From Hippasteria phrygiana (taxonomy: Eukaryota > Echinodermata > Asteroidea > Valvatida > Goniasteridae), in assembly GCA_037893225.1 (NCBI GenBank), contig JAZGUH010000003.1, positions 1,240,001-1,304,000 of the forward strand: DNA of 64,000 nucleotides. Direction: 5' to 3'. The position numbers and the translations under genes are program-made. Numbering within the stretch: position 1 is the stretch's first letter; every line of letters starts with the position of its first letter. The notes beneath the pieces are model-generated. The model saw nothing but the letters and a program-made list of their open reading frames with translations. It made no database searches and was not told where the DNA came from. Below are positions 1-25,034 of the stretch, one piece after another.

Positions 1-300
1 CTACTTGGTATACATGTAGGTTACAGTAAATAGAAATTAGGAATACACGCTGGGCGTCCTATGATTACTTACTGTGCGTCTTCCTCCATGCATCAGGAGG
101 AGGGTTGTAGCTCGAGAATATTGAATGGTGGTAGCAATTTGTTTTAGTACATCAATGAGCGCAAAGTGCTAAAAGGTTATGGTGTGAGGTAGGGGGTCGG
201 TTAAAGGGCCTCGGAAGCTTTTGGGTTCTAAAAACTCAGTAGTGCATTCTCAGCATCTCTAAGCAGGAGAAATGTTTTGAATTTATATCAAGAACAGATC

Positions 301-575
301 AGGGCCCAATTTCATGGAATCCGTAACACTGAATTCTGTGCTAACGGCCTGCAATTCTGTGCTAACGGCCTGCAATTCTGTGCTAACCGAGCTTGCACAT
401 AAATTCTGCACGAACCCCGTAAGCACAGAACACTTAGTTACGGGATGTACGCATGCGCACAAGCCAAAATTCCTTGCTAATCTGTGAAATACGCTTACCT
501 TTAGCGCAGAATTTTCTGCTTATAGTTAGCAGAAATTTTTCGCTTGCCATTACGGATTCCATAAAATTTGGCCCA
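301..575. mobile_element. Palindromic MITE with GGGCC-CAATTTCATGG ends
   Basis: The left end at 301-326 is the near-perfect reverse complement of 550-575 (shared core ATGGAATCCGTAA). The interior holds three 21-bp tandem units (331-387, core AATTCTGTGCTAACGGCCTG), also partly mirrored on the right side. No coding capacity. The ends resemble those of the hairpin elements at 8354 and 13020, so these may be related families. I could not define a target duplication. Confidence 0.75.
331..387 (+). repeat. 21-bp tandem repeat inside the MITE
   Basis: Two full units and a partial third (331-351, 352-372, 373-387) of core AATTCTGTGCTAACGGCCTG, differing by one base at the first position. Confidence 0.85.
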
Positions 576-726
576 GTAACCACAGTTAGTAAATTTACTG
601 CTGTAAAAACAGCAGACACCCCAAGGCAATTGTGAGCTGGCATCAAAGGGCTGAAAGGACTTTGTTTTTGTGTGCATTTTGCATTTAGAACCTCCTCCTG
701 GGTTCGAGCCTGACCATGGCATTGGG

Positions 727-940
727 CAGAGTTGGAGTCGAGTCCCTGCAAGTCCTTTTACAAGTACTTTCGCAAGCCCAGTCAGAAGTCCTTTTATAAA
801 GCCGGTCACAAGTAACTGGATGAACAATGATAAAGGAATGCCTTTGTCAAAGCTCATTTGAATAGCTTGTGATTGGGATTGGGCTTGGAGGGCTTGTGAT
901 GGACTTGCAGGGACTTGTGATAGACTCAACTACATCTCTG
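727..940. mobile_element. hAT-like MITE, copy 1 (8-bp TSD)
   Basis: Terminal inverted repeats begin CAGAGTTGGAGTCGAGTC on the left and are mirrored on the right. It is flanked by the 8-bp direct repeat GCATTGGG at 719-726 and 941-948. An 8-bp target duplication with CAGAG-type ends fits the hAT superfamily. The interior matches copy 2 at 9203 in the opposite orientation. Confidence 0.75.
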
Positions 941-1084
941 GCATTGGGTTGCTTGTGTCCTTAAGCGGGATGCTTTGTCACTAATTGCGCCTAAAAGCAG
1001 AATTCAGTTTGTTTACTCCCAAAACGCTGAGATGGTCTAAGGAATACTTTAAGGGCCTGATGATCAGGGGTAGTAATAATGTAG

Positions 1085-15351
<14,267 letters not shown>

Positions 15352-17195
15352 ACTGCTGAGATGAGTTCAGCATTGCCAGGACTAGCCTGCCACAGACAGA
15401 GAAATCAATGACATTGCCATCGACAGATGATATAGCATCCAGGTATCACAAAAAAAGACAGAAAAAAACAAATTTAATTGAAACATATAGACGGAACTGC
15501 GTGTAATTTATTAAAGAAATAGATAATAATGATGACTAAAATGTGAATAATACCAAAATTTGTGAAGATTACTGTATAAAAAAGTATGTGTAAAGAAAAA
15601 ACTCGGCTTGGAAGACGGATGTGCTTAGTGGGATCGTTCTTGTAATTTCTCAGTGAAGGGGATTGTCGTCAAAAGAGTTGAAATCCCCATCGGATGTAGA
15701 GTTATTAAGACCCCCAGCTTTGTCTGTAAAGAAAATTCTTACGACATGACTAGCATGGTTCCATCTAGCATTTCCATCTATCTGAGTAGAAGGCTGATAC
15801 TTTCATACCTGTGTAATTGCCCATCAAGTATCATTAAAATTGACTTCACACTATTTTTTACTTGTTTGGCAGGTACTTTGTTTTACATAATCACTCCTGG
15901 GGATAGAAGGCGTTAAAGAATGTGTCCTGAATTGCAAAATCTTATACATGTCACCCTTTTGGACCCCAGATTTATGGAATGATTCATGTATACACAGACA
16001 CAACCACACAGTTGTACTTCCCTAATACGTCCGAGGGCAATGCTTTGTGTTTCCTATTGTTCCTTTAATATAACCAACCCCCATAGACTAAGCACGTATC
16101 CTTACGTTCGAGGACCGTATTCAACCAAAGACTCTACGTTCGAGGACTGAAAGGTTTCTTTGTGTTTCCTTTCTTCTCTTGTCCTCGGAGATATATACAG
16201 TGCACGTACATGTGCACAAGTAGGCCATGTCAGAAATGAGAAATATTTGTCTGTAGCAAAAACCAAGGCTTTAGCCAAAATGTATCCAATTCGGATGCTG
16301 CTTTGTTCTTGCCAACCGTGGCAAACTTGAGAAAAATTAAGCTTTGACTGCCTGGCAATTTGTGACAACCCTGTCCACGTAAATGGGAAAATACGTGTAT
16401 ACTTTGAGCACTAACTTGTGCCACAAATTTTGGGATTGAAGACTTTAGAAGTTGCTACACTAGCGCATGGTGTGTGCTTGTTAAAGTTGTCTGTCACTGA
16501 GATTTTCCAGTCACAAAACTAGGGTTCCATTGTAGCCCCATTTATATTTTTTTGCCCTTTTTTCCCCCCAAACACTTTCTCTAATAAGTACATTGTCAAG
16601 TAAAATCCACAGGATTACTGTTTACTCCTACCAACCCGCATGTTAGAAATAGTCGGCAAATGTTTAGTCAGACGTTCTCAGAAATCGATCACGTTTAAAA
16701 GTAGACCTTGGTTAACACAGGTATTGGTTTATACAATTCACATTGAACCAGGTGTAGAAGTCAACACTGTTTCTAGGTTGAGTTGTAAGGTGAAGGTATT
16801 GATAAGTTTGATAAATGACTAGCCAGTTACTGAAGTGAAACAATAATTGATAGCTTTCAGTGCATGTGAGAAGGAATGCCACCCACCCAGTGTAAACTGT
16901 GTCATGTTTAGCTTAACTTTTACACTGTGAGCGACAGAAGACGGAATTTGGGTCGGGGTGATATAAATTTAAACAAGGCTTTTGCTCTTTTGTATGCTGA
17001 TGTAATATGGGAGTTTCACATTCGGCAGCCATCCTGAATGCAGCATCACAGCTTAGGGGGACAAACTGCATGACAATGTGCTAGAATGGGTATGTTGTTC
17101 CCTGCTGTCTTTTCTGAATTTAATGCAGCATACAGAGGGCGCTCTACTGGGCATGCGCAATTGAAATGTAAAGCAACCTTTTATTAGTAGCACTG
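15352..17195 (+). other. AHCYL 3' UTR and flanking sequence
   Basis: Begins right after the stop codon. The length of the UTR is not determinable here. An ATTAAA lies at 15833-15838, while the first canonical AATAAA is only at 17784-17789, with others at 18109, 18183 and 18819. No second gene, RNA gene or element recognised in this stretch. Confidence 0.5.
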
Positions 17196-17318
17196 CTTGT
17201 TTAGTGCTTTTTCAGAGCATAATAAGAGACTTCATAGGTTTATATGGGTGGGACTCGAACCCTCACACTTCTGCTTACGAGTGTAGGCACCTTACCACTC
17301 GACCACCAACCATACAGA
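17196..17318 (-). mobile_element. tRNA-like SINE head (reverse strand)
   Basis: On the minus strand an A-box TGGTCGAGTGG (complement of 17295-17305) and a B-box GGTTCGAGTCC (complement of 17251-17261) are present. The following CCCACCCATATAAACCTATG resembles the neighbouring copy. Stems do not close as a functional tRNA, so I call it a SINE remnant. Ends approximate. Confidence 0.6.
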
Positions 17319-17351
17319 AGTCATCTGACTGATTTGAATCTGACAGAGCAG

Positions 17352-17545
17352 CAGGTACTGCACAGGTGGTTGAGTGGTTAGGATGTCTAACACTAGTAGG
17401 TAGGTGGTTGTTGGTTCGAATCCCACCCAAGTACGCCTGCGAAGTTGTTCTGACAGGCTCTTAGAAAGCTCCCATGCCAATTCAGGAATTGGAAGGACAA
17501 AAACCTTGTTTACTTGCTTTGTAACCGTTTCAAAGTTAAGAAGAT
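17352..17545 (+). mobile_element. tRNA-like SINE (forward strand)
   Basis: A-box TGGTTGAGTGG (17367-17377) and B-box GGTTCGAATCC (17413-17423). GTACT near 17355 could pair with AGTAC near 17432, as in an acceptor stem. The body runs on to about 17545. It is head-to-head with the copy at 17196-17318 and shares post-B-box sequence with it. Confidence 0.6.
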
Positions 17546-17783
17546 CCGAGTCCATGCATGCATAAAAGTAATGTAAATCTGCTATGTTGACCGAAACCTG
17601 GGAACTGTTCGTGCTGTGAACGTTTCAGCTGGGTATTTGAAATGAAGTAAGCTTTCCCTGGTGCCAAAAAATATACCAACAGAGGTTGTAATATGGACAT
17701 CTTATAAATATCTTTTATTATTATTATTTGTGTAATCCCATCAGAAGGTAAAACCCACAGCAGTAAGGTTGGAAAGTGGTTGC

Positions 17784-17789
17784 AATAAA
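17784..17789 (+). promoter_or_regulatory. Candidate polyadenylation signal AATAAA
   Basis: First canonical AATAAA downstream of the AHCYL stop on the + strand, 2.4 kb away. Further ones at 18109-18114, 18183-18188 and 18819-18824. Which, if any, is used cannot be told from sequence. Confidence 0.3.
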
Positions 17790-19645
17790 TACGGTATTTA
17801 GGTATTTTTCTTAGCGCGTGAGTGTGACGCTGATTTACATGTAGTTTTTATACCATTCTACTTAACTATGGATTATGGTCATAGGTTGGATTATATTACC
17901 TGGGTTAATAGTCGTCTATCCAAGTATTAGTTAAACAAGTGAGTCAAGGAGCAGTCTAATGCTCTTGTCTGTGTTTAGTTTTTGTTTTTGTTTTTGTTGA
18001 CAAAGCTCAGCAGATGCCTATCTGAAGTATGAGGCACTGGTCAACCGAATTCTTCTACAATGCTCCAACATTGAGTTAAAATCTGTCAATGACTGACTAG
18101 TTTGAGTAAATAAATTTTTCTCGAGTATTTTATTGGACCGTACCTCAGTTAAGGATCATTCCTATTAAAGAGAATTTAACTTAATAAAAAAGTCCACTAT
18201 AGTATACGTGTTGTATCTTGTTTAGTTTTGTCTGTTGTCCCGTTTTTTCTAGACGTGGTGAATTTTTCAGGGAGAGATGGTTTCGTTTTGTATTTAGGCC
18301 TTGTGATGCTGAAAGTCAATGTTCTTATTCCTCCACAGTGGATGGTGACAAACCTTTGATTGTCTTCCTTGGTTCTTGTGCTCTCATGCTGTTAGTTAAC
18401 AGCATGATTTTTTTTTTTTTTTTTTTTTTTGGGGGTGGGGGTCATGCTGGATCACAAGTTTAAATAAACACAAAGTAGAGGTCATGAATATTCATGTCAA
18501 CTACTCATACAAGTGCTGGTATTTTAGGAACTCAAAAGAGAGGACATGACGCCACAGTAAACTTACTTATTTTGTTGCGCTCGAGTCTGTATGATGCCTT
18601 TTTGTAACTGTTTTTCAAATGGTTATATTGCTTTGACGCAAATGTTGTTTATAAAAGAAATTGTGTTGCAGGCAAGTTGTTCCAAAATGAAATATGTAGG
18701 CCCACTTCCTATTCAAATTATTTTATGAACAGCTGTTACAGATTCAAATTTGTCCCCTAATTCGTAGAAAGATGAGAAAATAACTTGTACAGTTGTACTG
18801 ACGGTATCTTTCAACAGCAATAAATTATCCAAGTTAATCAAGTTGATAAAGTGTGGAACTAGTGAAATTAAATAATTCTGATTAGCTTGCCTATATTTGA
18901 CGGATGTGACCCCTTCCGTAAAAATGCATGTGGTTCATACTCGATACGGTTGTCGTTGTGTGTGATCATGTGGTCCACCCTGCATCAAACACTTGCTATT
19001 TAAATTTTCTTTTTAAAGGTCATTTCAGTGCTAAGGTGTGTCTCAATTTCCGTTCAGTGTGTCTTTTTAGCCAAATTTTACAAATCCAGTGTAGAAGTAA
19101 ATGGACTCTCTCGGTGTATTTAAGGCAACTCAATTCTATTAGTTCATCAAAAATTAACAATTTTAAAATGTACACATTTTATACTTGTGATACTAGAGAA
19201 TACATTGTTAGAGGCATATCCTCAAGGAATTCAAAGTAGGAAGAAACAATTAAAAGCAGAAGACCCAACCAGTTATAAAACTAGCCACTTGAAAAGGATG
19301 ACTGGCCCAAGCCCAATGATGTATTCTGTAATTAGAGTGTATTGTAGAAATGTAATATTGGTAATGAATATACTTGAGACTTGAACATGGCTGTTTCACA
19401 CAAATTGATGTGGGATCTGTGGCTATTGGATCATGATAGACCCACCTGCCACCTTGGCATACATAAGCACTTGAAACAGATATGGAACAGAGGGACCCCC
19501 CTCCCCCCTTTGTGTTGGTCATTGTGTTCCAGGAATCTCAGGAATTCCTTTCAGATATTGGGGGGGGGGGGTGTTAGGTAACAATAGTCTGGAGTGTGTA
19601 TAGGGACAAGAGGGTCCCATATTGTGCTGGGTATATACAGAAGTA

Positions 19646-19667
19646 GGGGGGGGGGGGGGGGGGGGGG
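19646..19667 (+). repeat. Poly-G run (22 nt)
   Basis: Uninterrupted guanines. A second run of 12 is at 19560-19571. Confidence 0.9.
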
Positions 19668-21298
19668 TCACCTGTAATTTACTGGTATTCTATAAAAATG
19701 TAAAAATGTTCCGTCATTAAGGCATAGGAAACAGGAGGTGAATGCCAACCAAGGGACGTTGCCAGATTGGAAGGTGATGACAGTGTTGTAATTGAATCAT
19801 TTCACACAACTTGTTTTTTCTCAAATGCCAGTACTTTTCTGTCACATTGCAAGTCACTCATCCACTCACATCCCCAGAACATGTTGAGTACGTTAACATA
19901 TTGCTATGACTATGAGCAATTACATATAGTTGCAAAAAAGCACTTGAAACTGACTGAACTGTTTGTTTTAGACCCAGAAAAATGCAATCAAAATGTATTT
20001 TCAAGGGAATATGACTTTTTAGTAAACACCTTGGAGAAAAAAATAGTGATTTGTCAAATGTTCGATACTGACTTGAAAATGACATGCCTTCAACACTGGA
20101 TGGTGGTGTTCCTGTAAATCAGATATTCAAATCAAGCTGTACAAACAGAACAATTATATTCACATCATATGACTTTTCTTGTACAAAGCTATGTACCGTC
20201 CCCTACCCCCGGAATGTATCTAGAGTTTTCTCACACACCTTCAGATCTCACACCTGTCATATTCCAGGGTGAGTGGATGTGCATATTCAGTATTTAATAT
20301 CTGAAGTTCAACTGTGTACAGCCCTTCTTCAAAAGAGTCATTAATTTACTCCTATATTGTACATGTATTGATTTGGATAGAAATTGAAATGTCACGTATG
20401 TTTGTGGTGAAAGATAACATGGGGATTTTCTTTTTCTTAAAGCCTTAACAATAAGAATTTGCGTTTTCTTCAAAACTGTGGATATCAATTTTACTGCTTT
20501 ACATACTAGCCTTCGGTGGATGTGAATTACCGGTGTACGTTACGACTGATGTGGGTCTTGTGCGTGTACCAAGCATGGTACCTACCTTAAGCCGGCTTTA
20601 ACGAGCATTTTGCAGTCCATATTGCGTTTTCGGCCTGCGAGTGTAGGGGCCTAAAACGAAACACACATAAAACGGACCATAAAACGGACCATAAAACCTA
20701 TAGAAAGCCAGCTTTTAGCAGATATGGGTATTAACTGAGTTAAACGTAAATTTTAAATGTGTAAACTTCTACTGTTCATCATAATGGGGTAAAATACCTT
20801 ATGAATGACCCATCCTTATAGTCGGCTTTTGTATGTACTGTGGTAGGTAAAAGTTTTACTGGCATCAGATATATAGCGATTGTTTACGTTCTATAAATAA
20901 CATTTATAATTAAACTGTGTCATCCTTCATGTTATGCAAAAAGCAGGTGATGAGTATCACCAAAGAGTTTCCAGGTCATCGTTGACGGGGCGGTCGATAG
21001 ATAAAAATGGAAAACAACACCAAAAAAAAGATTATGCAATTCAATTTTTAAGAATCTTATCCATCGAGTGTGTGCGGCACCAATATTATGAGTCATTTCA
21101 CCTCCGTGTTGGTTGCTTTACCTTAAAAACAAATCTAGTAGAGTTTAGCTTATATTTAAATCAAGGATTCAATTAATACTGTTAATAAATATGGAAAATT
21201 ATGTGAGTTGTGTTGAGTTGTGATTATAACTACATGTGTCAAATGGTTTGTGATGTAAGTTTCAAAGCTAGTCTCCGTAAGAAATAATAGTTAGCCGT

Positions 21299-21472
21299 CG
21301 GTGATGTAGTCGAGACCATCACAAGACCGGTCTTAATTCAAGTTTTAAGCTATTCAAATGAACTGTAAAAGCATTGCTTTGTCATGGTTTATGCCTGTTA
21401 CTTGTGCCTAAACATGCTGCAGGTCTTGTGAATGGTCTTGTGCCTGGTGATGGTCTCGACTACATCACCGTT
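21299..21472. mobile_element. hAT-like MITE family, copy 3
   Basis: Inverted ends CGGTGATGTAGTCGAGACC and GGTCTCGACTACATCACCG. The interior AGCTATTCAAATGAACTGT matches copies 1 and 2, although the ends have diverged. No convincing target duplication. Confidence 0.7.
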
Positions 21473-21603
21473 GCCACAGCCGGTTGAGTGATGGGCAGTT
21501 CAGAGTGGCACACATGAATCAAAGAGATACCAAAATAGTAATGGCCTAAGATCTTGGGCCAAATTCATGGAGCAGTTCAGCACAAAGGCCATTTCTCAAA
21601 TCT

Positions 21604-21640
21604 GGCTTTGGCTTTGGCTTTGGCTTTGGCTTTGGCTTCG
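21604..21640 (+). repeat. (GGCTTT)n microsatellite
   Basis: About six consecutive CTGGCTTTGGCTTT-type hexamers. Confidence 0.85.
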
Positions 21641-22141
21641 CATAATTTTATGTCCCCAGATTTGGCAAAATCTGGGGCACTGTTTTGGCTACATGTACAT
21701 CAAAGTCTTATATTTTAATCCAGAGCCTGTTCATTTTAATTACTAATTTAAGGCTCCAGTTTGACAATGGGGCTGTGGGTAGGATAGTAGGAGACAAAGC
21801 CAAAACCGGCCGATGATGAAAATCTTGAAAAATACATAAACAAAAAATATATTTATTGTTGACAGCTGAAGTCCTCCATCCCATTTTCGAATTATTAATT
21901 TCGGGACATTTTTTCCGACCGAAAGAAAAATGGTACTCCTTAATATGATTCTTTAAATTGTTGGCCCCAAAATGACTTTTTGTAAATATGATTTGTTACA
22001 GTTGGGGATTTAAATTCCACATTCCTCGGTCGAGCCAGCTGGTGTCACGATCTCAATTATCTGGTGTGCCCAGTTTTCCGGTGTCATATGAATATCCGAC
22101 TCCTATGAAAATGGGACTCCTTTTCCCTATTATTGGTTAAA

Positions 22142-22181
22142 CCCTCTCACGTGATTTTCATCCCTCTCACGTGATTTTCAT
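22142..22181 (+). repeat. 20-bp perfect tandem duplication
   Basis: CCCTCTCACGTGATTTTCAT occurs twice back to back. It contains a CACGTG E-box word, likely incidental. Confidence 0.9.
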
Positions 22182-22245
22182 GGGAGCCGGAGTCTTTCCA
22201 GAACCACACACCTTCCTAGAAGAGATCTATTTCACATGGTGTTAA

Positions 22246-22425
22246 AGGGCCGGTCACACTGGCCACGATAAACGACGACGATAACGAAAACGATGAGAAT
22301 GAACTTCACCGATTGGTGGAATTGTCACGCGTGTAATACGCGCGCGTTCCACCTACCAATAGAAAGCGTTTATTCGCATAGTTTTCGTTTTCGTTATCGT
22401 TATCGTGGCCAGTGTGACCGGCCCT
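22246..22425. mobile_element. Hairpin MITE with AGGGCCGGTCACACTGG ends
   Basis: 180 bp. The left arm AGGGCCGGTCACACTGGCCA and the right arm TGGCCAGTGTGACCGGCCCT are perfect inverted repeats, followed inward by ACGATAACGAAAACG-type words also mirrored. No coding capacity. No clear target duplication. Confidence 0.8.
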
Positions 22426-23158
22426 GTACCCGCAATCTCAATCTTTTTCGTATGTAGTTACATGTTTTAGTGACGTGATTTTAGTGATATTTATAAATCA
22501 GGGAATACGTTTGGACAATGTCATTTAGTTATTGAGGCGATGAGACGGGCCAATATGCAGTAAATTAAGGACTGAAGTTTTTTCACATGTGAAAACGAGA
22601 TTGAAATGTTGAGATATTGGTTATAAGTTGGCAGGTATCAGATTTTCTTATGGGTGAAATTTATTTTTAAAAATTTATTAAAAGAAAAAAGATATTTGTT
22701 GTAACGGGAAGTATCCATAGTTGAGTTATTTTTTAATTATAAAGTAACAGTCATGTTGTACTTGAACGATTTAATGAACTTAGCTAAATAAAGCATCTGA
22801 AAAATAAATGAAATCCACTCGAGAAGTTTTAATTTCTGTCAATGGTTTCACTAGCATGATTTTGAAAACAAAATGTTTTTTATTATATCATTAAAGATGA
22901 TTAAAATTGCAATAAATAAATATAATAAATAATGTTTTTTTAATTTGTTTACTTTGAAATACTTTTTATTGATCAATTTCTCTGAGAAATAATTTAGTTT
23001 TGTGCCATATGTACTGTTATATTTGTTTTTAATTAAGTTTGCAAAAGGTGGCTCTCCACAATTGGATATCAGAAATTCAGAATTAATAAATAAATGAATA
23101 AATAACGGGGAAAAGGGAGGGAGAAACATTAAGTATGTAATAATAGGCAAATCCTCCG
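22426..23158. other. AT-rich intergenic sequence
   Basis: Very AT-rich with several AATAAA words (for example near 22786 and 22803). No gene, RNA or element recognised. Confidence 0.6.
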
Positions 23159-23325
23159 ACTTCGTCTCTCCGATCACTTCTTAACTGAGAAGCAAACCAA
23201 ACGGAATTGTTCTAAATTTTGGTCCATGTTCTGCATAAGGAACATTCATTCGTTTGATTATGAAAGCAAAAATTAGAATATTTCCATTTGGTTTGCTTCT
23301 CAGTTATTCAGAAGTCGGAGACGAA
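23159..23325. repeat. Inverted repeat with about 22-bp stem and (GAAGAC)n run
   Basis: AACTGAGAAGCAAACCAAAC at 23182-23201 pairs with the complementary copy at 23286-23305. Outer CGACTTCGTCT and CGGAGACGAAG words are also related. A GAAGAC hexamer run follows at about 23323-23349. Possibly a small foldback element. Confidence 0.6.
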
Positions 23326-23585
23326 GCCGAAGACGAAGACGAAGACGAACCCAAGGTTTAAACCCCCATTGTCAACTCGGCCACAATTATTAAAGGGCAG
23401 TCGCGCTGCACGTGCGCGCGTGTATACGCACAAGCAATCAGAGCTGCAGTATAATGTCATCCAACGACTGACTGGGCAGCGTCGAAAAGTTTCAGTAAGT
23501 TTTTTGCACTCAAAAGATTATGTTGGGCTCGTATTTAGGCTCTTAAGGTTTAGTTAGTGGTTAAGTGAGTCCCAACTCCTGCAGA

Positions 23586-23721
23586 TACGATTTAAGACCC
23601 AGCGAAATTGCGAGAATCACATCGTTAGGCGTGCCCGGCCAACTTCGCATGCATGTGGACCAGAGTTGCTTAAATCTCCTAGCTAGCTATGGGCCAGCAA
23701 ATCGCCTTAACGTTGGGAAGG
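23586..23721 (+). other. Possible internal exon (weak)
   Basis: A stretch preceded by CTCCTGCAG and followed by GTAAGT stays open in one frame (reading from the Arg-Tyr-Asp-Leu at its start to Asn-Val-Gly-Lys). No family resemblance recognised. Could be a chance splice-like frame or a noncoding exon. Confidence 0.15.
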
Positions 23722-23789
23722 TAAGTTACTTTATAATTAATTCCTTCCAAAATGTCATTACCCGTTCTGCTAAGCTGGTTTTGAATAGT

Positions 23790-25034
23790 GATTTCTAAAG
23801 ACACCCTTGTGGGGTACCATTATCCCCATTGTTGCCTTTTCTGATGGCATGCCTATCCCACAACCACCCCTATGTACGTCCACATAAATTTGCTTAGCAC
23901 AAACAGGTTTCCAGCCAAAACTGGAGTGGGGTTGGGGTTGGGTACTTCCAAAAATGTAAGGCTCTCCGTTAGCCTTACAAGGATATTCCTTTTTGGACCC
24001 CGTAACTCAATGGGATTTGCAATACGCTCTCGTTAGATCAGTTACAATGTTCTAGAATTCCACTTTCCCAAACGTTAATCTCCCCAGAAGGTTATCCAAT
24101 CCCTCCCACAGATCTTTGAGACTTTTGTGGCACATTTGCGGAACATTGAAACGGACAATTTATTGAGTAATGGAGTTTTTACTCACCAACCGACGTATTC
24201 AGCCGAGATGAACATGGCGTCGCACAGCTGACTAATACAGTCCACCAGACTGCGCATGCGCGTGAAGTTTTCGAAGAGATTTGGGGCTCGACCATTTTTT
24301 GAAGGGGGGGGGGGCATCTTGTCTACATCGCGCTTTGGTGATGTGTGGAATGTATGTTTTTATCCAGATTAGATACCGCATACAAAAACAAACGCAAAAT
24401 TGAATGTCAGCGAATTTTGAACGTTATAATGATCCAATACCGACTATTAATCATCACAAAAAATATTCCGTAGATGTTCATTTTAAAACTGAAGGAATGT
24501 TCAAATTAACGCACACAACAATGTGTAAAGCGCGTCATGCACACATCACCGTTGCGCGATGTAGACAAGATGCCCCCCCTTTAAGAAATGGTCGAGCCCC
24601 AAATCTCTTCGAAAACTTCACGCGCATGCGCAGTCTGGTGGACTGTATTAGTCAGCTGTGCGACGCCATGTTCATCTCGGCTGAATACGTCGGTTGGTGA
24701 GTAAAAACTCCATTACTCAATAAATTGTCCGTTTCAATGTTCCGCAAATGTGCCGCAAAAGTCTCAAAGATCTGTAGGAGGGATTGGATAACCTTCTGGG
24801 GAGATTAACGTTTGGGAAAGTGGAATTCTAGAACATTGTAACTGATCTAACGAGAGCGTATTGCAAATCCCATTGAGTTACGGGGTCCAAAAAGGAATAT
24901 CCTTGTAAGGCTAACGGAGAGCCTTACATTTTTGGAATTAGGGGTTGGGGAGATGGGGTGTTCTAATCTTAGAATCTTAGTACTACGGGTAACAATGGGG
25001 ACAATGGTACCCCATGAGGGAGTCTTTAGAAATC
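23790..25034. mobile_element. Large interrupted palindrome, foldback-type element
   Basis: Main arms 23946-24347 and 24540-24937 are inverted copies of about 400 bp with few differences, around a ~190-bp unique centre. A further mirrored outer block lies at 23790-23837 (GATTTCTAAAGACACCCTTG) and 24986-25034 (reverse complement, GTCTTTAGAAATC at its end). The outer spacers differ in length, and the left one carries a TTTGCTTAGCACAAACAGG word from the hairpin MITE family. No conserved protein frame; the arms each include a G- or C-run. Either a foldback/long-TIR DNA element or a local inverted duplication. Confidence 0.8.

Larger units (their letters stand above)
17546..21298. other. Intergenic sequence, no gene recognised
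   Basis: AT-rich with several homopolymers: T then G run at about 18409-18440, G runs at 19560-19571 and 19646-19667. A short AAAACGGACCAT duplication sits near 20675-20697. Short open frames here show no family resemblance or coding pattern. Confidence 0.6.
21473..22245. other. Intergenic; MITE end fragment, hexamer run and 20-bp duplication
   Basis: A GGGCCAAATTCATGGAGCAG fragment near 21555 resembles one end of the hairpin MITE. A (GGCTTT)n run covers about 21604-21640. CCCTCTCACGTGATTTTCAT is tandemly duplicated at 22142-22181. No gene seen. Confidence 0.65.

Noticed and set aside
17196..17440. Functional tRNA genes
   Set aside because: A and B boxes are present, but the acceptor, anticodon and T stems do not close cleanly, and both units have SINE-like bodies.
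22851..23177. 108-codon minus-strand frame
   Set aside because: Extremely AT-rich low-complexity composition (Asn/Lys/Ile/Phe/Leu) with no motif.
24404..24700. 98-codon frame in the centre and right arm of the palindrome
   Set aside because: No recognisable domain; it spans the unique loop and a repeat arm, and the other arm lacks an equivalent frame.
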